A stretch of 40,087 bases of DNA from Anaerolineae bacterium (GTDB lineage Bacteria > Chloroflexota > Anaerolineae > JAAYZQ01): contig JAFGOG010000377.1 in the NCBI GenBank assembly GCA_016926595.1, positions 1 to 40,087 on the forward strand. The letters are read 5' to 3'. A program made the position numbers and the translations under genes. The notes beneath the pieces were generated by a model. That model was not told where the DNA came from. It ran no database searches and was given only the letters and a program-made list of their open reading frames with translations. This document shows positions 24,448-32,340 of the stretch, in pieces. Position 1 is the stretch's first letter; every line of letters starts with the position of its first letter.

Positions 24448-25300
24448 TCTGCTGGCCCTGACCTTGCTCCTGGACATCGACTCTGCCCGGCCGCTCGGGC
24501 GCGCCGCCCCAGGGCGCGAGGGCGTGCGCAGCCTGGGCCGGGCCGCGCACAGTTGGTTCCTGCACACCGTCACCCGCCTCGACCCGCGCCGCGCCGAGGC
24601 CTTGCACCAGGCGCACGATCTGCGCGCCTTTTCCCTTTGGCCGGCGCTCGATCAGACCCCCCCCTTTCTACGTATCGCCAGCATCGACCCCGACCTGAGC
24701 GCCTTTTTGCTCGACCGCTGGCTGCCAAACCTGCCCACGCCCTTCGATCTGAGCTATGTGCGCTGCGCGTGCCGGGCCGTGGCCCAACATCCTGTCCAGC
24801 ATCCCTGGGCCGGGCAGACCACCTATGCCCATCTGATCCAGTCGGCGACCCCGCCCGACGCCCGCCGCGCGGCGCCCGGGGTGGATCTGTGTTTTGCCAC
24901 GCCGACCTCGTTTCGCTCGCACAACCTGGATGTGCCCCTGCCGCTGCCCACGCTTATCTTTGACGGGCTGCTAGAAAAGTGGAACCGTTTCGCCCCGGTT
25001 GGCCTGGACGACGATCTCAAGACCTGGGTGCAGGAGCACGTCGCCATCGGCCGTTACCGCCTGGAGACCCGCCTGCTGTCTTTTGACGGCCGCGCCGGCC
25101 TGGGCCGCGATGGCGGCGGCGACCGGGCCGCCGGCTTTTGTGGCTCTTGCCGCCTGGCCTTTGTCGACGCCGACCCGGTGCACCAGGCCATGGTGACCGC
25201 GCTGGCTGGCTTTGCTTTCTATGCCGGCGTGGGGCGGCGCACGACGATGGGCATGGGCCAGGTGAGAATGGGGGATGGGGAAAGAGGGGTTGGGGGATAG
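24440..25300 (+). CDS. cas6: CRISPR pre-crRNA endoribonuclease Cas6
   Basis: A 286-residue Cas6 of RAMP fold that should cut the 37-bp repeats. The C-terminal GVGRRTTMGMGQV loop is diagnostic, and the pattern ALHQAHDLRAFSLWP at 54-68, with His56 and His59, matches the region holding the catalytic His in many Cas6 proteins. The ATG at 24440 overlaps the previous gene by 8 bases and has GGAGGG five bases upstream. The final ten residues or so (GDGERGVGG) are encoded by a G-rich tract that also runs on downstream and is probably an insertion. The natural end of Cas6 was likely just after the GMGQV loop, so the tail is acquired but should not harm the fold. Confidence 0.88.
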   Translation: MTDLLALTLLLDIDSARPLGRAAPGREGVRSLGRAAHSWFLHTVTRLDPRRAEALHQAHDLRAFSLWPALDQTPPFLRIASIDPDLSAFLLDRWLPNLPTPFDLSYVRCACRAVAQHPVQHPWAGQTTYAHLIQSATPPDARRAAPGVDLCFATPTSFRSHNLDVPLPLPTLIFDGLLEKWNRFAPVGLDDDLKTWVQEHVAIGRYRLETRLLSFDGRAGLGRDGGGDRAAGFCGSCRLAFVDADPVHQAMVTALAGFAFYAGVGRRTTMGMGQVRMGDGERGVGG

Positions 25301-25357
25301 GGAAGAGGGGGCTGGGGAAGAGGGGGTTGGGGGCTGGGGAATGGGGGGAAGGGAGGG
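25268..25357 (+). repeat. G-rich tract at the cas6 end, left flank of the four-helix-bundle gene
   Basis: Irregular tandem GGGGGATGGGGAAAGAGGGG and GGGGAAGAGGGGGTTGG-type units on the plus strand. It supplies the last codons and stop of cas6. The inverted C-rich counterpart lies at 25741-25795, and a short segment of near-identical sequence is in the CRISPR array at 28660-28690. Such runs can form G-quadruplexes. Confidence 0.85.
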
Positions 25358-25804
25358 ATGGAGATGGATTATCGGAGCAATCGGGCGTGGCAGGGGTGTG
25401 ATGACCTGGCGGTGGCCGTGTACCGGGCGACGGAGACGTATCCGGAAGGCGAGCGCTACGGGCTGGTGAGCCAGATGCGGCGGGCGGCGGTTTCGGCAGC
25501 AGCCAACGTCGCCGAGGGCTACGGCCGGGCCACGCTCAAAGACCTGCTGCATTTTCTCTACCAGGCGCGCGGCTCACTTCACGAGGTCGCCTATTTCGTC
25601 CATCTCTCGGCCCGCCTGGGCTACCTGGATGCCCCGCGCCAGGCCGCCCTGTCCGATGCGCAAGCCCAGGCCGCCCGCGCCCTGCAATCCCTCATCCACC
25701 ACTGGGAAACCCAACTCGCCGCCGGCCGCACCAAGCTCGACCTCCCCACCCCCCAACCCCCGTCCCCCAACCCCCAATCCCCATCCCCCAACCCCAGGTC
25801 TTGA
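25358..25804 (+). CDS. Four-helix-bundle (23S rRNA intervening-sequence/S23 type) protein
   Basis: A 148-residue protein. RYGLVSQMRRAAVSAAANVAEGYGR at 33-57 is the family signature, followed by a LHFLYQARGSLHEVAYFVHLS helix; about 125 residues is usual. The family occurs inside rRNA intervening sequences, scattered as single mobile genes, and as the Avd accessory of diversity-generating retroelements; no reverse transcriptase is in this window. The last 20 residues (PTPQPPSPNPQ and so on) come from the C-rich tract and are not part of the family. It splits cas6 from cas1 and is not a known cas gene. The ATG at 25358 or the one at 25364 could start it; the latter has GGAGGG at better spacing. 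Confidence 0.85.
   Translation: MEMDYRSNRAWQGCDDLAVAVYRATETYPEGERYGLVSQMRRAAVSAAANVAEGYGRATLKDLLHFLYQARGSLHEVAYFVHLSARLGYLDAPRQAALSDAQAQAARALQSLIHHWETQLAAGRTKLDLPTPQPPSPNPQSPSPNPRS
25741..25795 (+). repeat. C-rich tract, right flank of the four-helix-bundle gene
   Basis: Runs of CCCCCAACCCCC and CAATCCCCATCCCC that are the inverted equivalent of the G-rich tract at 25268-25357. It ends 11 bases before the cas1 ATG and encodes the foreign-looking C-terminus of the four-helix-bundle protein. Confidence 0.85.
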
Positions 25805-25806
25805 CC

Positions 25807-26823
25807 ATGGCTACCATGTATGTGACCGAGCCCGGCTCGCGGATCGAAAAAGAATACCGCCGTATCCTGGTGATCAAGGACGACGAGGTGATCAAGGCCA
25901 CCCCGGTCGATCGCCTGAGCGAGGTGGTGCTGGTGGGGCGCGGCGTGGGCGCCACCACGCCCGCGCTGCACATGCTGCTGGAGGCTGGCGTGGGCCTGAC
26001 CCTCATCTCGCACGGCGGCGAGCTGTTGGGCCGCCTGGTCCCGCCCACCCCCAAGAACATCCCGGCGCGCCAGGCGCAATACGCGACGGCGCGCGACCCG
26101 GCCTTTTGTCTGCGCGTCTCCCAGGCCATCGTCGCCGGCAAGCTGCGCAACAGCAGGGCCATGGCCCGGCGCGTGCTGCGCGACCGCCTGGCAGCCGGCG
26201 GCTCGGACGGCGAGGCGGCGCGGGCGCACATCGCCGCGATCGCCCGCTGCCTCAAGGCCCTGCCGGAGGCGGCGACGCTGGACACGCTGCGCGGGCTGGA
26301 GGGCCAGGCCGCCCGTGCCTATTTTGCCGTGTGGGGGCAGGCCTTTAGCGGCGAGCTGGCTTTCGAAAGACGCAGCCGCCGCCCGCCCCAAGACCCGGTC
26401 AACGCCCTGCTCGGCCTGGGCTACAGCCTGCTGACCCAAAACCTGGCGACGGCCTGCGAGGTGGTGGGCCTGGACCCCTACGATGGCTTTTTTCACGCCG
26501 ACAAGTACGGCCGCCCGGCCCTGGCCCTCGACCTGGTCGAAGAGTTCCGCGCCATCGTCGTCGATTCGCTGGTGCGCCTGTTGGTCAACAAGCGGCTGCT
26601 GGGCGCCGGTGATTTTGTGGAACGCGAGGGCGGCGTCTACCTGAAGCGTGCCGGCCTGCGCACCTTTTTCGCCCAGTACAGCCACCGCCTCAACGCCCGG
26701 GTCATCCATCCCCACTATGGCCGCACACTCTCCTACCAGCAGTGTTTCGAGGTGCAGGCCCGCCTGCTGCGCCAGGTGATCGAGGGCCAATTGGACGCCT
26801 ACCCGCCTTTTGTGGTAAAATGA
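25807..26823 (+). CDS. cas1: CRISPR integrase Cas1
   Basis: A 338-residue Cas1, normal length. It inserts new spacers at the leader end with Cas2. The metal-binding residues are present: Glu165 in LRGLEGQAARAYF, His230 in DGFFHADKYGRPALALDLVEEFR, and Asp242/Glu245 in the same block. The N-terminal beta domain (MYVTEPGSRIEKEYRRILV) is complete. The ATG at 25807 is chosen because it starts just ahead of the conserved domain; the upstream TTG at 25801 and ATG at 25816 are possible. No strong ribosome binding site is seen, perhaps because the inserted C-rich tract replaced the original upstream sequence, so translation may rely on coupling to the four-helix-bundle gene, whose stop is two bases before. 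Confidence 0.93.
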   Translation: MATMYVTEPGSRIEKEYRRILVIKDDEVIKATPVDRLSEVVLVGRGVGATTPALHMLLEAGVGLTLISHGGELLGRLVPPTPKNIPARQAQYATARDPAFCLRVSQAIVAGKLRNSRAMARRVLRDRLAAGGSDGEAARAHIAAIARCLKALPEAATLDTLRGLEGQAARAYFAVWGQAFSGELAFERRSRRPPQDPVNALLGLGYSLLTQNLATACEVVGLDPYDGFFHADKYGRPALALDLVEEFRAIVVDSLVRLLVNKRLLGAGDFVEREGGVYLKRAGLRTFFAQYSHRLNARVIHPHYGRTLSYQQCFEVQARLLRQVIEGQLDAYPPFVVK

Positions 26824-26833
26824 GGGTGAAACC

Positions 26834-27109
26834 GTGTTTGTCCTGGTGGTCTATGACATCAGCAACGACCGGCGGCGCACCAAGCTGCACGATGCGCTGC
26901 TCGGCTTTGGCTCGCCGGTGCAGTACAGCGTCTTTGAGTGCATCCTCGATGCCAAACGGCTGGCCCAGATGAAAAAAGCCGTGCGTAAGGTGATCAAGCC
27001 CAAACTCGACCAGGTGCGTTTTTACTATCTGTGCCAGGCCTGCCTGGCCCGTACCGAGGTCACCTCCGGGCCAGAGGTGCTGCACGAGACCGAAACGATC
27101 ATCGTCTAG
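26834..27109 (+). CDS. cas2: CRISPR adaptation protein Cas2
   Basis: A 91-residue Cas2, the dimer that bridges Cas1 in the integration complex. The ferredoxin-like start FVLVVYDISNDRRR carries the conserved Asp8; GSPVQYSVFEC is the second family block. The start is GTG at 26834, preceded by GAGGGTGA and only ten bases after the cas1 stop. It is the last gene of the operon, which reads into the array leader. Confidence 0.93.
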   Translation: MFVLVVYDISNDRRRTKLHDALLGFGSPVQYSVFECILDAKRLAQMKKAVRKVIKPKLDQVRFYYLCQACLARTEVTSGPEVLHETETIIV

Positions 27110-27141
27110 CCGTTGGCGCAAGGCCATACCAGCGAGATGGG

Positions 27142-27197
27142 CCAAAAACCGGGCATCGCCGCCAGGCTGCCCACCCCCCGGGATGCCCGGTTTTTGG
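27142..27197 (+). other. Perfect 16-bp hairpin after cas2
   Basis: CCAAAAACCGGGCATC (27142-27157) pairs fully with GATGCCCGGTTTTTGG (27182-27197) around a 24-base loop. The second arm holds a TTTTT run inside the stem, so it might stop cas operon transcripts, but no T-run follows the stem. Confidence 0.7.
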
Positions 27198-27436
27198 GGC
27201 TGCCAGGGGCCGTTTGGGGGCCGTTGAGCGGGGTCTGGGGGCTCCGCAGGTCAGCGCCGGGGCCCTGGGCCGGCCCAAACCGCCTCGCTGCGGGCATGAT
27301 CTCGCTTGCGGACGCTTACCTGACGGCGCGGTCAGGTTGGTGGGAGGCGGCGGGGGGCGGTTTGTCGGCTTGCCGCGGCCTCTGGGAGGAAAACCGGGCA
27401 TGTGCCCCGTTTTAGGGCCCAGCGAGATGCCCGGAT

Positions 27437-27465
27437 TTGCGCGCCGGGGGCGGGTATGGTATAAT
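27437..27465 (+). promoter_or_regulatory. Pre-crRNA promoter
   Basis: TTGCGC, a 17-base spacer and a perfect TATAAT (27460-27465). Transcription would start near 27472, about 73 bases before the first repeat, and read through the array. The -10 box lies in a small palindrome, TGGTAT-AATC-ATGATACCA. Confidence 0.7.
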
Positions 27466-27544
27466 CATGATACCAGGCGAAACACAAGCGATATTCCACG
27501 TCGCCCGCGTCAGCGGAAAGTCAGCCTGGTCAGGAAAAACCGGG

Positions 27545-30500
27545 GTTGCAATCCCATCAAAGCTCGCCAGAGCACTGAAACATGGGGCGAAAACGTACGC
27601 GAAAAACCCAATACTAAACTTTGTTGCAATCCCATCAAAGCTCGCCAGAGCACTGAAACGAGAGTATCGAACGCATCATTTCCTTGTCTCGCACCGTTGC
27701 AATCCCATCAAAGCTCGCCAGAGCACTGAAACATGGTGTTGCTTGCCTCCTCAATCACATCGATGTTGGGTTGCAATCCCATCAAAGCTCGCCAGAGCAC
27801 TGAAACATGACGGCCTTTGCTTCCTCTCGGCGTCCAAGCCAGGCCATACTGAGTTGCAATCCCATCAAAGCTCGCCAGAGCACTGAAACCGCATCATCTC
27901 AAACTCCCCTTTCTTGAGCTATTATCGGCTGTTGCAATCCCATCAAAGCTCGCCAGAGCACTGAAACGATCGCCTGCGCCCGCTGGAAAGCGTTAAGCAG
28001 TTCGTTGAGTTGCAATCCCATCAAAGCTCGCCAGAGCACTGAAACACGACCGTAGCTCATCGAGGTCCGAAACGCCGGAAAAGGGTCGTTGCAATCCCAT
28101 CAAAGCTCGCCAGAGCACTGAAACCCAGTTGGCCTCTAGAACAGCTGTCTCCTGGTCGGCCGCGTTGCAATCCCATCAAAGCTCGCCAGAGCACTGAAAC
28201 GCACCAGGCACCCGCAAAGTCCCGATCCCACCAAGGTTGCAATCCCATCAAAGCTCGCCAGAGCACTGAAACCCGGAGTAAAAGTCGTCTGCCAGCGTGA
28301 TCTGTTCGCTCAGGTTGCAATCCCATCAAAGCTCGCCAGAGCACTGAAACTGGTAATACTTTGGCCCGAGATGGCAGGTTTGAACGATGGTTGCAATCCC
28401 ATCAAAGCTCGCCAGAGCACTGAAACATCACGGGGGAGTGCGCGATAGGCCGCCCAGGACATCGTTGCAATCCCATCAAAGCTCGCCAGAGCACTGAAAC
28501 GAAACGCACCATTGAAGATGAGCATTTCGCCGGGGCCGGGTGGTTGCAATCCCATCAAAGCTCGCCAGAGCACTGAAACGGGTCGCGGCGGGCTTGATCT
28601 TGTAGAACGTGGCGTTCGCGTCGTTGCAATCCCATCAAAGCTCGCCAGAGCACTGAGAAGATGGGGAAGAGGGGGTGGGGGCTGGGGGAAGCTGCAACCC
28701 GGTCAAAGCTCGCCAGAGCGCTGAAACGCACTGCCACAGCAGATCCTCACCAACGTAGTTCCCTACGTTGCAATCCCATCAAAGCTCGCCAGAGCACTGA
28801 AACAGGTTGCCTGCTAGACAGCAGTAGAGGTTGAGCGCAATGTTGCAATCCCATCAAAGCTCGCCAGAGCACTGAAACAGCTGTGGTTAAAATCTCATTT
28901 ATGCGAATGAGACAAGTTGCAATCCCATCAAAGCTCGCCAGAGCACTGAAACAATAATTCTTCGAGAAACAACGTCCTTGTTTGCCAGATTGTTGCAATC
29001 CCATCAAAGCTCGCCAGAGCACTGAAACATGAAACCAAGATGCTTGCCCTTCAGCTTACCCCACGTTGCAATCCCATCAAAGCTCGCCAGAGCACTGAAA
29101 CGAGTCAGTCGCATCGCCGCTCTTGCTGGCCGCAGCATCACCGTTGCAATCCCATCAAAGCTCGCCAGAGCACTGAAACGAAAGAGTCGACAGGCATGAG
29201 TCGCATCAGGCCACTGTTGCAATCCCATCAAAGCTCGCCAGAGCACTGAAACGCGTGTTCTAGAATGTTCAGATTGTCTCTCATGGCAAACGTTGCAATC
29301 CCATCAAAGCTCGCCAGAGCACTGAAACTTGACCGACTGTGCCAGCGTACATGTAGACCGTATAGCCCGTTGCAATCCCATCAAAGCTCGCCAGAGCACT
29401 GAAACCTGCCGGTCATCGCCTCGTTTATGGCGCTGTTGAGTCCGTTGCAATCCCATCAAAGCTCGCCAGAGCACTGAAACGTTCCTTTCCCGCGTGTACG
29501 ATGCGCGGCCCCGCTCAGTCTGGGTTGCAATCCCATCAAAGCTCGCCAGAGCACTGAAACTCGACCAGCGCGGCGGCGATGATAGCTTCCGGCGTCGTGC
29601 GTTGCAATCCCATCAAAGCTCGCCAGAGCACTGAAACGCCTTTGGGCGGTAAGTCAGCCGCCCGTCTTGGCCCACGTTGCAATCCCATCAAAGCTCGCCA
29701 GAGCACTGAAACACGTCAACTGTCACGGCAGCGCCTAAAAAGGGCACAGTTGCAATCCCATCAAAGCTCGCCAGAGCACTGAAACATGAAATCCTTCAGT
29801 CTCCGGTCGTGCTGATGCACCAATAGTTGCAATCCCATCAAAGCTCGCCAGAGCACTGAAACGCTTTCGAGTCGTCGCCAGCTTCCCTCGGTCGCGAGTG
29901 TTGCAATCCCATCAAAGCTCGCCAGAGCACTGAAACCCCTCAAGCCCCTGCCGATGTCCCTGCCACGAATGGTGGCCGTTGCAATCCCATCAAAGCTCGC
30001 CAGAGCACTGAAACTACCTTCTACCAGCTTTCCGTCCTGGAAACGCACCTGCACGTTGCAATCCCATCAAAGCTCGCCAGAGCACTGAAACAATCGTGCT
30101 TATGAGCACATAGCACAATGTCGCATACTCCTGGTGTTGCAATCCCATCAAAGCTCGCCAGAGCACTGAAACTACCAGTCCCCACACCTATCAGCCTCGG
30201 CCGGCCGATCGTTGCAATCCCATCAAAGCTCGCCAGAGCACTGAAACCTAACGCCGTAGACCTCACGGCCAAGCTCCGTATAAGTTGCAATCCCATCAAA
30301 GCTCGCCAGAGCACTGAAACAACGTCTCATGTCTTGCTCCTTTCTCTGTTGAACACAAAAGATGGTTGCAATCCCATCAAAGCTCGCCAGAGCACTGAAA
30401 CCCTCCGCGTTCATCGGTTTGACGAACGCCTCCGCAGACAGGTTGCAATCCCATCAAAGCTCGCCAGAGCACTGAAACCCAACCAGCTGCGCATCGGTGC

Positions 30501-30855
30501 ATCGTTTCTGCAGCTCTTTGTTGCAATCCCATCAAAGCTCGCCAGAGCACTGAAACTTGCTGGTTAGCCTGCGCTTCCTCCGAATCGGCGGGAGGAACGT
30601 TGCAATCCCATCAAAGCTCGCCAGAGCACTGAAACGAGAGCGTGATGCGCTCTTTTTCCTGCGCGACTTGCATTGTTGCAATCCCATCAAAGCTCGCCAG
30701 AGCACTGAAACTCGCGACCTCGACATCTTCAAGCATGCTTACGCTCGTGACGCGTTGCAATCCCATCAAAGCTCGCCAGAGCACTGAAACCCTTTGTTGT
30801 TGATCCTGATGTAGCCAAATCCGAACCACGTTGCAATCCCATCAAAGCTCGCCAG
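27545..30855 (+). CRISPR. CRISPR array: 44 repeats of 37 bp, 43 spacers
   Basis: The repeat starts GTTGCAATCC and ends GAGCACTGAAAC. I count 44 copies from 27545 to a last one (30830-30855) cut after 26 bases. Spacers are 35-46 nt, except one of 31 nt in an abnormal unit (28623-28727). All other repeats look identical to one another. The repeat RNA can form GCUC-GCCA-GAGC; cutting at the 3' foot of this stem leaves the 8-nt handle ACUGAAAC, as expected for Cas6. Orientation is plus: leader and promoter are on the left next to cas2, decay is on the right. Repeat sequence read through as protein (NPIKARQSTET) makes long false open frames. No tracrRNA is expected for type III. Confidence 0.98.
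28623..28727 (+). other. Abnormal CRISPR unit with G-rich spacer and mutated repeats
   Basis: Repeat 15 (28623-28659) has a changed 3' end (ACTGAGAA instead of ACTGAAAC). The 31-nt spacer (28660-28690) is almost only G with some A and T and closely matches the G-rich tract at 25268-25357 (shared GGGGAAGAGGGGG). Repeat 16 (28691-28727) has five substitutions, all outside the GCTC/GAGC stem. Confidence 0.85.
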
Positions 30856-30919
30856 GAGGGTTGGACCAGTCGTGACTGGTTACGTTTTGAGCCAGACGCG
30901 TGGTTTTGTACTTTGACAA

Positions 30920-31183
30920 TCAGGTGAGCAAACTGCGCTTGTGTGCGTAGAGGCGTTGCAAAGCGCGCAGGTTGATCAGACAATAGATCAAGGTATTGAG
31001 ATTGGTGATCGCGTCGCCGTTACGGAGTTTGGGCCGTTCGATGCCGAGGGCGACGGCCTGAGCGTTGACCCGCTCGGTAGCGGTGCGCTGCCTGTAAAGG
31101 TCTTTGTACTCGTCGCTGTCACGGTCGAGCTGGTGGCGGATGCGCGCGCCAATGCTGGTGGCCGGCATCGTAACCCGGATCAT
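30920..31183 (-). pseudogene. Transposase remnant (C-terminal part, IS4-like/DDE)
   Basis: The minus-strand frame gives IRHQLDRDSDEYKDLYRQR followed by TATERVNAQAVALGIERPK and NLNTLIYCLINLRALQRL, the C-terminal part of a DDE transposase, including the Y-x2-R-x3-E signature with the third catalytic acid; the Lys six residues on is Val. The N-terminal two thirds with the first two Asp are missing. The preserved gene end faces the CRISPR array, whose last repeat is broken 64 bases away. Those 64 bases are probably the transposon end, though I could not find a matching inverted repeat. Confidence 0.75.
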
Positions 31184-31250
31184 CAATGCCTGCCACGACC
31201 TGGCCCACGTTTGTCCCGATTCTGTGGAATAGGATGAGCAAGGAGGCGAC

Positions 31251-31487
31251 ATGGACAAAAAGACGCGGGACAAGTTAATAAAAGAGCTGATTGAGGCGCG
31301 GTTGGCCTTTGAGGCGGATCCCGAGCGCCAACGACAAGCCGCCGAGTGGGTAGCAAGCCTGCCCGAGATCCCCGATCACGGCAGCGTCGCCCTTTTTATC
31401 AAGCGGCGCGACATCCCTCCACCGCCGGCCGAGGAGCAGCCCGAACAGCCGCCAAAAGAACAGCCCGATCAGCCGCCCGACGCCTGA
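31251..31487 (+). CDS. Small hypothetical protein with Pro/Glu/Gln-rich tail
   Basis: A 78-residue protein I do not recognise. Residues 1-50 are predicted helical and charged (MDKKTRDKLIKELIEARLAF), and the last 25 form a repeat of PPAEEQPEQPPKEQP type. The ATG follows GCAAGGAGGCGAC, a strong ribosome binding site, which is the main reason to believe it is real. It abuts the transposase remnant on the left and a repeat region on the right and has no obvious operon partner. Confidence 0.5.
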   Translation: MDKKTRDKLIKELIEARLAFEADPERQRQAAEWVASLPEIPDHGSVALFIKRRDIPPPPAEEQPEQPPKEQPDQPPDA

Positions 31488-31610
31488 CGTTTCACGCCTC
31501 ACGTGCGGCGCGTTTTGCAGTCATCCAGCGCATGATCGCGCTTGCATTCCCGCCGTGGTGAGCGTCCCATGTCCAGGACGCGCTGGGGCGTGCTCCAAGA
31601 AGCGCTACTC

Positions 31611-31722
31611 GCTGCGCAATACTCGGTACGCAATACTCGGTACGCAATACTCGCTGCGCAATACTCGCTACGCAATACTCGGTACGCAATACTCGGTACG
31701 CAATACTCGGTATGCAGTTCTT
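31611..31722 (+). repeat. 14-bp tandem repeat (GGTACGCAATACTC), 7 full and 1 degenerate copies
   Basis: Units of exactly 14 bp: GGTACGCAATACTC (four copies), GCTGCGCAATACTC (two) and GCTACGCAATACTC (one), then a decayed eighth. Because 14 is not a multiple of three, every forward frame reads SVRNTRYAI-like peptides, so open frames across it are false. A short piece of the same unit recurs at 34713-34754. Confidence 0.95.
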
Positions 31723-31728
31723 CCCCCT

Positions 31729-31758
31729 TTGTGCAAAATTCCCAATCCATGCTATACT
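31729..31758 (+). promoter_or_regulatory. Promoter for the small membrane protein genes
   Basis: TTGTGC and TATACT separated by 18 bases, immediately after the tandem repeat and about 20 bases before the expected leader of the gene at 31785. Confidence 0.5.
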
Positions 31759-31784
31759 ACCCCACACAGATAGGAGGCAACGCC

Positions 31785-32324
31785 ATGCTCGTTCTCAACA
31801 TCCTGATCGGCATCGCCCTGCTGCTGCTGGGGCGCAAACTGTTCTGGCTCTTTGTCGCCGGCATTGGTTTTGTCGTGGCCGTGGGGCTGGTGCAGCGCCT
31901 GTTCACCCGCCTGGAGGTGGAGACCAGCACCCTCGTCCTGGTGCTCATCGGCCTCGTCGCCGGGATTATCGGCGCCCTGCTGGCCATTTTCTTGCAGCGC
32001 GCCGCCGTCGCCATCGTGGGGTTTGCCGCCGGCGGCTACATCGTCTTTAGCCTGCTCGACTTGTTGCAGTGGGGCCAGGGCACGCTTCTGCCCTGGGCGC
32101 TGGCTCTCGTGGGGGGCATCGTCGGCGTCGTGCTCGCCGGGCGCCTGCTCGAGTGGGCGCTGATCATCCTCTCCTCGCTCAGCGGCGCCTTCCTCCTGGC
32201 CCAGTCGGCCGGCCCGCGTTTCCCGCCGGCGGCCGCCGTCCTGTTGACGCTCCTGGTCCTGGTTGTGGCCGCGGCCGTTGGCCTGGTGGTGCAAAGCCGC
32301 GCCTTTGGCAAAGAGAAAAAATGA
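31785..32324 (+). CDS. Polytopic membrane protein, DUF4203-like
   Basis: A 179-residue protein that is almost entirely membrane-spanning, with about seven hydrophobic helices, Gly/Ala-rich in the manner of TMEM198/DUF4203 proteins, and a basic C-terminus (SRAFGKEKK). Function is unknown. The ATG at 31785 has AGGAGG seven bases upstream. The frame is open upstream across the 14-bp repeat, but that part encodes only repeat-derived peptide and is rejected. The next gene starts 16 bases after the stop. Confidence 0.75.
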   Translation: MLVLNILIGIALLLLGRKLFWLFVAGIGFVVAVGLVQRLFTRLEVETSTLVLVLIGLVAGIIGALLAIFLQRAAVAIVGFAAGGYIVFSLLDLLQWGQGTLLPWALALVGGIVGVVLAGRLLEWALIILSSLSGAFLLAQSAGPRFPPAAAVLLTLLVLVVAAAVGLVVQSRAFGKEKK

Positions 32325-32340
32325 AAAAGGAGACCCGTCA

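Larger units (their letters stand above)
27110..27544 (+). promoter_or_regulatory. CRISPR leader
   Basis: A gene-free stretch between cas2 and the first repeat. It carries a 16-bp hairpin, a promoter close to the array, and five occurrences of CGGGCAT or its complement: 27149-27156, 27183-27190, 27291-27297, 27394-27401 and 27427-27434. A 10-bp direct repeat CAGCGAGATG occurs at 27130 and 27420. It is GC-rich, unlike the AT-rich leaders of many systems. Confidence 0.7.

Noticed and set aside
25358..25804. Diversity-generating retroelement (four-helix-bundle protein as Avd)
   Set aside because: No reverse transcriptase, template repeat or variable repeat is found in the window.
27142..27197. 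Classical intrinsic terminator for the cas operon
   Set aside because: The 24-base loop and lack of a T-run after the stem do not fit; reported as a hairpin only.
27437..30790. Long open frames on both strands across the array
   Set aside because: They are read-through of the CRISPR repeat (NPIKARQSTET or ALASFDGIAT peptides) and have no ribosome binding sites.
31542..31784. N-terminal extension of the DUF4203-like gene across the 14-bp repeats
   Set aside because: It encodes only repeat-derived peptide, and a strong ribosome binding site and promoter support the start at 31785.
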